In this document: piece after piece, positions 52,884 through 61,900 of the stretch | Layout: every line of letters begins with the position of its first letter | Numbering within the stretch: position 1 is the first letter of the stretch | Assembly (NCBI GenBank): GCA_903928895.1 | Contig: CAIYSR010000129.1 | Coordinates: 57,400-121,399 of the forward strand | Origin: an uncultured Rhodospirillales bacterium | GTDB lineage: Bacteria > Pseudomonadota > Alphaproteobacteria > Acetobacterales > Acetobacteraceae | Direction of reading: 5' to 3' | Length of the DNA: 64,000 nt | Made by a program: the position numbers and the translations under genes | The notes under the pieces: generated by a model | The model's database searches: none | What the model saw: the letters and a program-made list of their open reading frames with translations, nothing else | Told to the model about the DNA's origin: nothing

Positions 52884-53987
52884 CTACGGCAGCAGGTCGC
52901 GCCAGTGGCGGATGTGCCCGGTGTCGATATCCACCACCACGCTCATCCCCGCCCGCAGCGGCGGATCGTCCTGCTTGCGCTCCACCGCCACCCGGATCGG
53001 GTTGCGCTGCACCACCTTCACCCAGTTGCCCGAGGCGTTCTGCGGCGGCAGCACCGAGAACTCGGCCCCCGACGCCGGCGCGATCGATTCCACGCGCCCC
53101 TTCCACACCCGCCCCGGATAGGTGTCGACGGTGAAGTCGACATGGTCGCCGGGCTTGACATAGGTCAGGTCGGTCTCCTTCGGACTCGCGTCGATCCACA
53201 GCCGCTCGGCCGAGACCAGCCCGATCCCCGCCGTCGCCGCGGCGAGATACATGCCGGGCTGCATCGATTCGACCTGCGTCGCGATCCCGTCGAACGGAGC
53301 CCGCACCTCGGTATGGGCAAGCTGGCGCCGCGCCTCGTCGACCTGCGCATTGACCTGAAGATACTGCGGCATCTGCCGCACATCGCCGTCCGGATTGCCG
53401 CCGAGCCGGGCCAGCTGGACCTCCGCCTGCACCCGCAGGCTCGCCACCACCGCCTGGTCCGCCGCCAGCTTGAAGCGGGCATCGTCATATTCCGCGCGCG
53501 TCACGCCGCCACCCTTCACCAGGTTGGCAAACCGGTCATAGCTCGCCTGGTCCGACTGCACGACCGCCAGCTTGGCGTCGATGTCGCGCAGCATGCGCTG
53601 ATAGTCGCGCTTCATCGCCTCCATCGACAGCGCGATCTGCGCCAGATTCGCCTCCGTTCCCGCCAGGTTGATGCGGAACGGCGCCGCGTCGAGACGGAAC
53701 AGCAGGTCCCCCTTCTTCACCCGCTGCCCCTCCTGCACCGCCACCTCGGCGACGATGCCGGACACGTCGGTCGCCACCGCGAGCTTGGCGGCGCGGACAT
53801 AGGCGTTGTCGATCGAGACGATCCGCCCGCCCTGCAGCCAGAACAGGAACGACACCACGGCGACCACCGCGATGCCGCCCAGCATCAGCACCGGGCGCAA
53901 CGCCTTGCCGCGCGCCCCGCGCTGGAGGGGGGTATCGGCCGGCATCACGCGGGGGCCGGTCCCGGGAGCGGTGGCGGTCTGCGACAT
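52884..53987 (-). CDS. EmrA/HlyD-type membrane fusion protein
   Basis: A 367-residue adaptor for multidrug efflux. The membrane anchor lies at about residues 32-52 (VLMLGGIAVVAVVSFLFWLQ). The first lipoyl half is AVATDVSGIVAEVAVQEGQR (about 70-89), followed by the helical hairpin (about 110-210). The second half is EVRAPFDGIATQVESMQPGM (about 225-244). EmrA normally works with the 14-helix permease EmrB, yet the gene after it is the convergent aminotransferase, so no permease partner is adjacent. It is coupled to marR through TGATG and so is likely under MarR control. Confidence 0.92.
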   Translation of the reverse strand: MSQTATAPGTGPRVMPADTPLQRGARGKALRPVLMLGGIAVVAVVSFLFWLQGGRIVSIDNAYVRAAKLAVATDVSGIVAEVAVQEGQRVKKGDLLFRLDAAPFRINLAGTEANLAQIALSMEAMKRDYQRMLRDIDAKLAVVQSDQASYDRFANLVKGGGVTRAEYDDARFKLAADQAVVASLRVQAEVQLARLGGNPDGDVRQMPQYLQVNAQVDEARRQLAHTEVRAPFDGIATQVESMQPGMYLAAATAGIGLVSAERLWIDASPKETDLTYVKPGDHVDFTVDTYPGRVWKGRVESIAPASGAEFSVLPPQNASGNWVKVVQRNPIRVAVERKQDDPPLRAGMSVVVDIDTGHIRHWRDLLP

Positions 53988-54445
53988 CAGGCGAGATCCT
54001 TTTCGAGCGACTTGCAGCGCAGATCGGCGACGACATTCGCCTTCATGCGCCCGAGCCCTGTCTTCAATGTGGCAAGCGTGCCGGCGTCGAGGCCATGGCT
54101 GACCATGCCCAGCATACAGAAGCGCTCGGCCTGCAACGCGCGCAGCACCGGCACCGCCGCCGGACGGAGATGCAACCGCCAGATCCGGCGATCCTGCGGA
54201 TCGGCCCGGCGCTCGACGAATTCGCGCGCCTCCAGCCGGTCGATCAGCCGCCCGACCGTGATCGGCTCAACCTCGACGATCTCGGCCAGTTCCTTCTGCG
54301 ACAGGCCGGGCTGCCGCTCCAGCCACATCAGGATCACCCATTGCGCCCGGGTGAGCCCATGGGCCGAGGCCCGCCGGTCGGCATTGAGCCGGACATGGCG
54401 GGCAACATCGTGCAGCAGGAACAGCAGGTCGGGCTGATCAGTCAT
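53987..54445 (-). CDS. MarR-family transcriptional regulator
   Basis: A 152-residue winged-helix repressor. The DNA-binding domain reads LTRAQWVILMWLERQPGLSQ (about residues 33-52), then KELAEIVEVEPITVGRLIDR (recognition helix, about 53-72), and the wing DPQDRRIWRLHLRPAAVPVL. Helices at both ends form the dimer. Its stop overlaps the emrA start (TGATG). MarR proteins repress their own efflux operons until a ligand binds; a GATAA-N9-TTATC dyad lies 6 bases before the start codon. Confidence 0.93.
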   Translation of the reverse strand: MTDQPDLLFLLHDVARHVRLNADRRASAHGLTRAQWVILMWLERQPGLSQKELAEIVEVEPITVGRLIDRLEAREFVERRADPQDRRIWRLHLRPAAVPVLRALQAERFCMLGMVSHGLDAGTLATLKTGLGRMKANVVADLRCKSLEKDLA

Positions 54446-54450
54446 CGCAT

Positions 54451-54469
54451 GATAATAAGCAGCGTTATC
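54451..54469. promoter_or_regulatory. Probable MarR operator
   Basis: GATAA (54451-54455) and TTATC (54465-54469) form a perfect dyad with 9 bases between, directly upstream of the marR start. It is AT-rich in a GC-rich setting, as expected for a MarR site. A TATTAT on the minus strand (54452-54457) could be the -10; no good -35 is visible. Confidence 0.5.
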
Positions 54470-54522
54470 TTAACGCGGCACCCAATCAGCCATGCGGATG
54501 ATGCACCGCAGGGCGGCGTCGG

Positions 54523-55137
54523 TCACCCCTGTCCCAGGTCCTCGATGGCCGTCAGCACCGCCGCAAGCCGCGCCGCCCGCTCGACCGGATCGGCCGGAAT
54601 TTCGGCAACGCCCGCCCGTTCCGCCAGCCCCGCGATCGCCGCATCGAGCACCGGACCCGCACGCACCAACGCCGGGCGCCGGTCGCCCGGCTCCACTCCC
54701 ACATCGGCGGGCGCGTCGGCACTGGGCAAGGCGAGACCCTCGACCAGCAGGCAGGCGCCCGTGTGCAGGGCGATCTGCACGAAAGTCTCGCTCGCCACCG
54801 TGTCGGCATGGCGCAGCGTCAGGCCGTTGACCAGCAGCCGTGCCGGAATGGCGCCGGCGCCATCCACCAGCACCGCCTGGTCCGGCGCCACCACCAGCGA
54901 TCGCCGCGGCGCGCCCCCGCTGATCGCACCCGCTCCGATCGAAACCGCCGCCGGCACCGGAATCCGCCCGATCCACTTGATCATGCCGATGCCGCCGCCC
55001 GCCACCAGCACGATGTCGCCCTCGCGCAACCGCTCCGCCACGACCTCGCCCACCGGCGTGTCGACCCGCGCCGCCGGGTTGATCCCATCCAACACCGCCG
55101 CGCCTGCAAGCCCTGCGCGACCGACCGTCAACGCCAT
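54523..55137 (-). CDS. Hint-domain-like protein lacking the catalytic cysteine
   Basis: 204 residues from the ATG at 55137 (GGAG upstream); an ATG at 55209 would add 24 residues but has no Shine-Dalgarno. The pattern VDTPVGEVVAERLREGDIVL (about residues 24-43), PRRSLVVAPDQAVLVDG (about 74-90), VNGLTLRHADTVASETFVQI and ALHTGACLLVEGLALPSADA matches the Hint_2 (hedgehog/intein-type) module common in alphaproteobacteria. Intact modules begin with Cys at the position just before the TPxGEV strand; here the stretch reads AAVLDGINPAARVDTP. It should therefore not self-splice or self-cleave. Role unknown. Confidence 0.72.
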   Translation of the reverse strand: MALTVGRAGLAGAAVLDGINPAARVDTPVGEVVAERLREGDIVLVAGGGIGMIKWIGRIPVPAAVSIGAGAISGGAPRRSLVVAPDQAVLVDGAGAIPARLLVNGLTLRHADTVASETFVQIALHTGACLLVEGLALPSADAPADVGVEPGDRRPALVRAGPVLDAAIAGLAERAGVAEIPADPVERAARLAAVLTAIEDLGQG

Positions 55138-55303
55138 CTTCTGCTCCAGCACGATTCGCCCGCACCATACCGCTTTGCCGCGCCCCGGTATATTCCCGTG
55201 AGAGATCATCTTTTGACGCCCCGATCATCCCCCGACGCCGTCGCGACGCTGGCTTCCGCCGCGCCGCCGTGGCAAACTCGCACGCAAGGAGAAACGATCG
55301 GCC

Positions 55304-56119
55304 ATGAATGTCATTCAACTCACCGACCTGCATTGCGTCCCCTACGGCCGGATGGCGATGGGCAGGTGCGAAACCAATACCCTGGCCGAACGCGCCCTGC
55401 GCGCCGTCGGCCGCTTCCGCCCCGCCGCCGATGCGGTGCTGATCACCGGGGATCTCTCCGACAACGGCCTGCCCGGCTCCTACGATCTGCTCGCCGGCCT
55501 GATCCGGCAGACCCAGACCGCCCCGGTCTACGTCATCCCCGGCAACCATGACCGGCGCGACCAGCTCCGCGCCCGGCTCGCCCATCTCCCCGGCGTCACC
55601 GACGATCCGGTGTTCGTGCAGTACACCGTCGAACATCTCGGGGTCCGCATCATCATGCTCGACACCGTCATCGTCGGCAGTCCGGCCGGCGAGCTGTGCG
55701 CCGTGCGCATGGCGTGGCTCGAAGCCCGGCTGGCCGAACAGCCGGACCGTCCGACCATGATCGCCATGCACCATCCGCCGTTCGACTGCGGCCTCAACGA
55801 CGCCATCGCCCTGCGCGACGCCGCCGCCTTCACCGCCCTCGTCGCGCGCCATCCCCAGGTCATCCGCATCATCTGCGGCCACCACCACCGCCCCGTCACC
55901 GCCCCGGTCGCCCAGGCGATCGCCTCGATCTGCCCCGGCGTCGCCCACCAGGTCGAGCTCGACCTCGGCGCCGGGGGTCTGGTCGGCAAATGGTACCTTG
56001 AGCCCGCCGCCTTCCAGCTCCATTGCTGGATCGGCGGCCGCATCGTCTCCCACACCGCCTATGTCGACGACTACCCGGGCCCCTTCCCCTTCGTCGGCGA
56101 TCCGGATGCGCCGCATTGA
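55304..56119 (+). CDS. CpdA-like metallophosphoesterase (possible cyclic-nucleotide phosphodiesterase)
   Basis: A 271-residue calcineurin-like phosphoesterase. All five metal motifs are present: TDLH (residues 7-10), LITGDLSDNGLPGS (about 45-58), IPGNHDRRDQL (about 78-88), MIAMHHPPFDCG (about 151-162) and IICGHHHRPV (about 188-197). The order and spacing fit the CpdA/Icc group that hydrolyses 3',5'-cAMP, though other phosphodiesters are possible. AGGAG precedes the ATG at 55304. It stands alone, divergent from the Hint-like gene by 166 bases in which I see no convincing promoter. Confidence 0.87.
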   Translation: MNVIQLTDLHCVPYGRMAMGRCETNTLAERALRAVGRFRPAADAVLITGDLSDNGLPGSYDLLAGLIRQTQTAPVYVIPGNHDRRDQLRARLAHLPGVTDDPVFVQYTVEHLGVRIIMLDTVIVGSPAGELCAVRMAWLEARLAEQPDRPTMIAMHHPPFDCGLNDAIALRDAAAFTALVARHPQVIRIICGHHHRPVTAPVAQAIASICPGVAHQVELDLGAGGLVGKWYLEPAAFQLHCWIGGRIVSHTAYVDDYPGPFPFVGDPDAPH

Positions 56120-56124
56120 CCCGT

Positions 56125-56151
56125 TGACCGAAAATTGCAACGTTTTGGTCA
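56125..56151. promoter_or_regulatory. Dyad upstream of the glutamate-synthase-like gene
   Basis: TGACC at 56125-56129 and GGTCA at 56147-56151, with AAAA and TTTT continuing the pairing inward past one unpaired G. It lies 57 bases before the start codon of the following gene and 6 bases after the cpdA-like stop. It may be an operator or a weak terminator; no T-run follows. Confidence 0.35.
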
Positions 56152-56208
56152 CCGATAGCGTGCTAGGCTCAAAAAGCTCCGGCAAGCGGGGCGCCTGGGG
56201 GAAACACC

Positions 56209-57639
56209 ATGATCACCTTGCTCGTTCTCGTACTGCTGGTGCTGGCCGGGGTCGCCTGGCTCTACCACCATGACGTCAACCAGACCCAGCACACCATCCT
56301 GCGCAACTACCCGGTGCTCGGGCATTTCCGCTATTTCTCCGAAAGCGTCGGCGAATATATGCGGCAATACCAATATTTGCCGGACTGGGTGGAGCGGCCC
56401 TTCACGCGGCTGGAGCGCTCCTGGATCTACCGCTCGGCCAAGGGCGTGTCGAACCTGGTGAGTTTCGGCAGCGAGAACATCCCCTCCTTCGTCTTCCGCA
56501 ACGCCCCCTTCCCGATCCTCGATGAGGAAAAAACCGCCTATCCCGGCAAGATGATCGGCCTCGCCGAGGGGCCGGGGGCGAGCCGGATGCCGTTCGAGGC
56601 CAAAACCTTCTTCAACATCTCCGGCATGAGCTACGGCGCCCTGAGCCATGCCGCGGTCACCTCGCTCTCCCGCGGCGCCAAGATGGCCGGCTGCTGGATG
56701 GCCACCGGCGAGGGCGGCCTCGCCACCTATCACGTCGATGGCGGGGCGGACCTGATCATGCAGATCGGCACGGCGAAATATGGCGTGCGCGATGCCGCCG
56801 GCAATTTGTCCGAGTCCCGCCTGCGCGAAATCGCGGCGCTGCCGCAGGTGCGGATGTTCGAGGTCAAGCTGGCGCAGGGCGCCAAGCCCGGCAAGGGCGG
56901 CATCCTGCCCGGCGCCAAGGTCACGCCCGAGATCGCCGCGATCCGCGGCATCCCCGCCGGGCAGGACAGCATCAGCCCCAACCGCCACACCGATATCGCC
57001 AATATCCGCGAGCTCGGCGCCTTCGTGCAGCGCGTCCGCGACATCACCGGCAAGCCTGTCGGCGTGAAGTTCGTGGCCGGCCATCCCGGCTTCCTCGATG
57101 ACTGGTTTTCCCATTGCGCGGCCCACCCCGAGGGCTGCCCGGACTATGTGCAGATCGACGGCGGCGAGGGCGGCACCGGCGCCGCCCCGGCGCCGCTGGC
57201 CGACTATGTCGGCCTGCCCATCACCCAGGCGCTGCCGATGGTGGCCGAGGCGCGTGACCGCCACGGCCTGCATGACCGCATCCGCATCATCGCCTCGGGC
57301 AAGCTGATCACCCCGGACAAGGTCGCCTGGGCGCTGTGCATGGGCGCCGATTTCGTCTCCTCCGCGCGCGGCTTCATGTTCGCGCTCGGCTGCATCCAGG
57401 CGATGAAATGCGGCAGCGGCCTCTGCCCCACCGGCGTGACCTCGGCCGATCCCAGGCTGATCGCCGGACTCAATCCGGCGGACAAGGCGGTGCGGGTGAT
57501 GCGCTACGCCCAGCGCGTCCGCGAGGAGGTCGAAATCATCGCCCATTCCTGCGGCCTGACCAACCCCGGCGAGTTCCGCGCCCAGCACGTCACCAGCATC
57601 GAACGCGGCATCGGCGGCTTCCGCAACGCCGCCGAGTAG
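56209..57639 (+). CDS. FMN-binding glutamate-synthase-like protein (membrane-anchored)
   Basis: 476 residues. Residues 1-19 are a hydrophobic anchor (MITLLVLVLLVLAGVAWLYH). The rest is the glutamate-synthase central FMN domain only, without the glutaminase half: FFNISGMSYGALSHAAVTSL (about residues 140-159), GEGGLATYH, the FMN loop HPGFLDDW, QIDGGEGGTGAAPAPLADYV (about 320-339), and the cluster ligands CIQAMKCGSGLCPTG (Cys x5 Cys x4 Cys, about 396-410) that bind 3Fe-4S in GltB. Such stand-alone proteins are widespread and poorly characterised; they cannot use glutamine by themselves. GGGGG precedes the ATG. A hairpin repeat follows. Confidence 0.9.
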   Translation: MITLLVLVLLVLAGVAWLYHHDVNQTQHTILRNYPVLGHFRYFSESVGEYMRQYQYLPDWVERPFTRLERSWIYRSAKGVSNLVSFGSENIPSFVFRNAPFPILDEEKTAYPGKMIGLAEGPGASRMPFEAKTFFNISGMSYGALSHAAVTSLSRGAKMAGCWMATGEGGLATYHVDGGADLIMQIGTAKYGVRDAAGNLSESRLREIAALPQVRMFEVKLAQGAKPGKGGILPGAKVTPEIAAIRGIPAGQDSISPNRHTDIANIRELGAFVQRVRDITGKPVGVKFVAGHPGFLDDWFSHCAAHPEGCPDYVQIDGGEGGTGAAPAPLADYVGLPITQALPMVAEARDRHGLHDRIRIIASGKLITPDKVAWALCMGADFVSSARGFMFALGCIQAMKCGSGLCPTGVTSADPRLIAGLNPADKAVRVMRYAQRVREEVEIIAHSCGLTNPGEFRAQHVTSIERGIGGFRNAAE

Positions 57640-57663
57640 GGGCACTGGGTCATGGTATAGGCG

Positions 57664-57755
57664 AACGGACAGAAGTTTTTTGCTTCTTTTTTTCAAAAAA
57701 GAAGGCCTTCCGAAGCGCTTCTTTTTTGAAAAAAAGAAGCAAAAAACGTCTATCC
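57664..57755. repeat. Composite A/T-rich inverted repeat, copy 3 (order A-A')
   Basis: Begins AACGGACAGAAG, T6GCTTC, T7, CA6, GAAGG and continues CGAAGCGCTTC, T6, GA7, GAAGC, A6CG, ending CTATCC. Each half is a hairpin, and the two halves are near reverse complements. It lies 24 bases after the glutamate-synthase-like stop and 85 before the next start, in a tandem gene pair, where it may end the upstream transcript. Confidence 0.78.
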
Positions 57756-57840
57756 ATGCCTGTGTGATCGGCTCTGTGCGGACTTTCGCGGCGGCGGGAT
57801 TTGGCTTCTAATCCGGGGATAAACGAGGGGAACGACCGGG

Positions 57841-58926
57841 ATGCGTGCTGCTGTTTTTCGCCAGGCTGAACATATTGTCGTCGACACGCTGCCCGATCCG
57901 GTGCCGGCGGCCGGTCAGGTGCTGGTCAAGACGATCTGCTGTGGCATCTGCGGCTCGGACCTGCATGCCGCGAAGTTCCCCCGCCAGTTCGCCGAGGTCG
58001 CGCAGCGCTCCGGCGGCCGCTTCGAGATGAACCCCGATCGTGACGTGGTGTTCGGCCACGAGTTCTGCTGCGAAATCGTCGAGCCCGGTCCCGGCACCAC
58101 CGGCGCGTTGAAGCCCGGCACCCGCGTGGTCTCGATGCCGCTCACGGTGAAGGACCGCGCGGTCCTCGGGCTCGGCTACAACCCCGAGGTCGCCGGCGGG
58201 TTCAGCGAGTATCTGGCCCTGGCCGAGCGCATGCTGCTGCCGGTGCCCAACGGGCTGTCCTCCGAGCATGCCGCACTGACCGAGCCGATGGCGGTGGGCT
58301 GGCACGCCGTGCAGCACGCCCGCCTGACCCGCGAGGATGTCCCCCTGGTCATCGGCTGCGGACCGGTCGGGCTCGCGGTGATCGCCGGGCTCAAGATCAA
58401 GGGCGTCGGGCCGATCATCGCCGCCGATTTCTCCCCGGCGCGGCGCGCCCTGGCGGCGCGGATGGGCGCCGATATCGTGGTCGATCCCGCCGAGGGCTCG
58501 CCCTACACCCGCTGGGCCGAGATCGCGACCCCGGCCGGCTATGATGGCAGCCGCTTCGCCGCCCTGTTCGGCACCGGGCCGAAGCTGCGCCCGGCGGTGC
58601 TGTTCGAATGCGTCGGCGTGCCCGGCGTGATCAACCAGATGATGCTCGGCGCCCCGCAATGGGCGCGCATCGTCGTGGTCGGCGTGTGCATGCAGACCGA
58701 CAGTTTCGAGCCCTTCTTCGGCATCGCCCGGCAATTGAACCTGCAATTCGTGCTCGGCTATTCGCCCGAGGAATTCGCCGCCAGCCTGCACCACATCGCC
58801 GAGGGGATGATCGACGTCTCCCCCCTGATCACCGGCAAAGTCGGCCTCGACGACGTCGCCGCGGCATTCCAGGACCTCGCGAACCCCGAGCGGCATGCGA
58901 AGATCCTGGTCGAGCCGTGGCGGTGA
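57841..58926 (+). CDS. Zinc-type medium-chain alcohol dehydrogenase
   Basis: A 361-residue MDR enzyme. The catalytic zinc site is CGICGSDLH (Cys near residue 38) with GHEFCCEIV (about 70) and the third ligand near residue 150 (LTEPMAVG). The NAD(P) Rossmann motif is GCGPVGLAVIAGLKIKG (about 173-189), with D of IIAADFSPAR suggesting NAD. The four-Cys structural zinc loop of classical alcohol dehydrogenases is absent, which occurs in several MDR subfamilies. No near RBS other than GAGGGGAACG. Substrate unknown. It converges on the Asp-box gene with 13 bases between stops. Confidence 0.9.
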   Translation: MRAAVFRQAEHIVVDTLPDPVPAAGQVLVKTICCGICGSDLHAAKFPRQFAEVAQRSGGRFEMNPDRDVVFGHEFCCEIVEPGPGTTGALKPGTRVVSMPLTVKDRAVLGLGYNPEVAGGFSEYLALAERMLLPVPNGLSSEHAALTEPMAVGWHAVQHARLTREDVPLVIGCGPVGLAVIAGLKIKGVGPIIAADFSPARRALAARMGADIVVDPAEGSPYTRWAEIATPAGYDGSRFAALFGTGPKLRPAVLFECVGVPGVINQMMLGAPQWARIVVVGVCMQTDSFEPFFGIARQLNLQFVLGYSPEEFAASLHHIAEGMIDVSPLITGKVGLDDVAAAFQDLANPERHAKILVEPWR

Positions 58927-58939
58927 CCCGACGCCGCGC

Positions 58940-61900
58940 TCAGCCCGTGATGTGGGCGCTGGCGGCCGCGGCCTGATTGAGTGCGGCGATATCGCCCAGG
59001 AACACGGCTTCCAGCTGTGACGACAGGGCTGCGGCCCGCTCGATCAGCTCGCGCGAGACGGCGGCGGCCTGGGCGGTGGGCGAGGTGTCGGACATCGCCA
59101 CCGTGTTGATCAGGTCCACCAGCGTATCGTTCAGGCCGGCCGGATTGCGCAGCACGTCGCGCGGACCGGTGCGGTGGATATCGACCAGCACGGCCTCGAT
59201 GGCGCGCAGGCTGGCGCTGGCGGCGCTGGCCTGATCGGCGAGGGCCGGATGCGCCGCCGCCAGGGCTGCGAGCTGCTGCCTGGCGCGGCGGATGCGGTTG
59301 ACCGACAGGTTCACCGCCCCGAGCGTGTCGGTGAGTTCCTTGACCAGATCGAACTGCGCCTGATGCGCCGCGAGCGGCGTGGACAGGCGCGGGTCCTTGA
59401 CCACTTCGAGCTCCGCGGTCGCGCTGTGGCCGTCGGCGGTGAAGGCCACCGTGTAGGTGCCGGGCATGGCGAGCGGGCCGGCAGGGCCGTCGTTGTCGTT
59501 GGTGAAGGGCTTGTCCTTGAGGGTCACCAGGGCAGGGTCGAGTTTTGCCGGCGCGGGGTGTTTCAGGTCCCAGACGAAGCGGTTGAGGCCGGGTTTCGTC
59601 GTCGGGCGGCGGGCGATGGGGAGTTTGGTGTCGTCGGAGGCGAAGCTCGCCACCGTGTTGCCCGCGGCGTCGCGGATGGCGAGGCTGACCGGGCCGCTGT
59701 GGTCGGCGGCGAGATGGTACCAGATGAGGGCGCCGTAGGGCGGGTTTTCACCGACGTCGAGATATTCGCGGGTCTTGCTGCCGTCGGGCTGTTCGTGGGT
59801 CCGGATGCCGCCGCCGATGCCGAAGACGATGCCGAAGGAGACGCTGTGGCGGACGCCGCCCATGGCGCCGAAATGCATGCGCGAGCGGGTGGCGGGGCGG
59901 GGGGGGAGGAGAGTGGTGGCGGTGCCCGCGAGGCCACGCAGGGGGGAGATGTCGTCGAGCAGCCAGAAGGAGCGGCCGTGGGTGCCGGCGATGAGGTCGC
60001 TGCCTTTGATCTTGAGATCGTAGACCGGCACGACCGGGATGCCGCCGGTCATGCGGGTCCAGGTGGCGCCGTCGTCCAGCGTCATGAACACGCCGGTTTC
60101 GGTGCCGACGAAGAGCAGGCCTTTGCGGACCGGGTCGGCGCGCAGGACGCGGGTGATTTCGCCTTCGGGGAAAGTGCCGTTGATGGAGGCCCAGGTGCGG
60201 CCGGAATCGGTGCTGCGGAAGAGGTAGGGTTCGTAGTCCGAAAGTTTGTAGCGGGTGGCGGCCACGTAGATGGTGTCCGGGTCGTGGGCCGAGAGTTCGA
60301 CACAGCCGATATAGGCGAGGTCGGGCATGCCGGGAGGGGTGACGTTGGTCCAGGACTTGCCGTCGTCGCGGGTGACGTGGACCAGGCCGTCATCGGTGGA
60401 GGCCCAGATTTCGCCTTTGCGGTGCGGCGATTCGACGACGGAGGCGCAGGTGGCATGGACTTCGGCGCCGGCGCTTTCGCCGGTGACGTCGCCGCCCGAG
60501 GGGCCTTGGCGGGATTTGTCGTTGTGCGAGAGATCCGGCGAGATTTCCTCCCAGCTCTGGCCTTCGTCCCGCGTGCGGAAGACGTGGTTGCCGCCGGCAT
60601 AGAGCACGCCGGTGTCGTGCGGCGAGAAGACGATGGGGAAGGTCCAGGCGAAGCGGTAGCGCATGTCGCGCGGCGCGATGCCGGTCGATTCCTCGGGCCA
60701 GACATTGACCAGCGTGATCTGGCCGGTGCGGTAGTCGTAGCGCTGCAGGGCGCCGGCGCCGCCCGGGCTGGAACCGACGGCGCCGCAATAGACGATGTTG
60801 TTGTCGTCGGGCTTGACGGCGATGAAGCCGCTTTCGCCGGTGCCGGGGTAGGTGCAGTCGCCGAGCGTGATGGCGCCCCAGACGGTGGCGGTGGGGACCG
60901 CGATGGAGGTGTTGTCCTGCTGGGTCGCATAGACGTTGTAGGGGAATTTGTCGTCGGCATCGATGCGGTAGAACTGGGCGGTGAGCTGGTTGTAGATGGT
61001 CGACCAGGTCCAGCCGCCGTTGAAGGAGACGCAGGCGCCGCCGTCATTGCCTTCGACCATGCGGTTGGGGTCGGTCGGGTCGATCCAGAGGTCGTGGTTG
61101 TCGCCGTGGGGGGTGTTGATTTCGGAGAAGTTGGTGCCGCCGTCGATCGATTTCCACATCTGGTAGTTGGTGACGTAGACGGTGTCGGCGTCGCAGGGGT
61201 CGGCGAAGATGTGCGTGTAGTACCAGGGGCGGTGGATCAGGTCGCGGTTCGACGAGATCAGTTTCCAGGAGTTGCCGTAGTCCTCGGAGCGGTAGAGGCC
61301 GGCCTGGTCTGCGGCGGCTTCGATGAGGACCCAGACGCGGCCGGATTTGGCCGGTGAGACGGCGACGCCGAGTTTGCCGAGCAGCGCGGTGGGAAGGTTG
61401 GGCAGGCGGGTGAGTTCCTCCCAGGTATCGCCGCCGTCCATCGAGCGGAAGAAGCCGCTGCCGGGGCCGCCCGAGGAGATGTTCCAGAAGTTGCGGCGGG
61501 TCTGCCAGAAGGTGGCGAAGATGATGCGGGGGTTGTGGGGGTCGATCGAGAGTTCGACGGCGCCGGTGTCGGCGTCGCGGTAGAGGATTTTCTCCCAGGT
61601 TGCGCCGCCGTCTTTGGAGCGGAAGACGCCGCGTTCCTCGTTGGGGCCGAAGATGTCGCCGAGGGCGGCGACGAAGACGATGTCGGGGTTGTGGGGGTGG
61701 ATGACGATGCGGCCGATGTGCTTGGAGTTGCGCAGGCCGATGTTTTTCCAGGTGCGGCCGGCATCGGACGATTTGTAGACGCCGTCGCCGTAGGAGACAT
61801 CGAGGCGGATCGTTGTCTCCCCGGTGCCGGCATAGATCACGTTGGGATCGGACGGCGCGACGGCGATGGCGCCGACCGAGGCGGTGGTCATGAAGCCGTC

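Noticed and set aside
59174..61357. A 727-codon plus-strand open frame opposite the Asp-box gene
   Set aside because: Gly/Ala/Val/Asp-rich shadow frame with no recognisable domain; the minus strand encodes clear repeats throughout.
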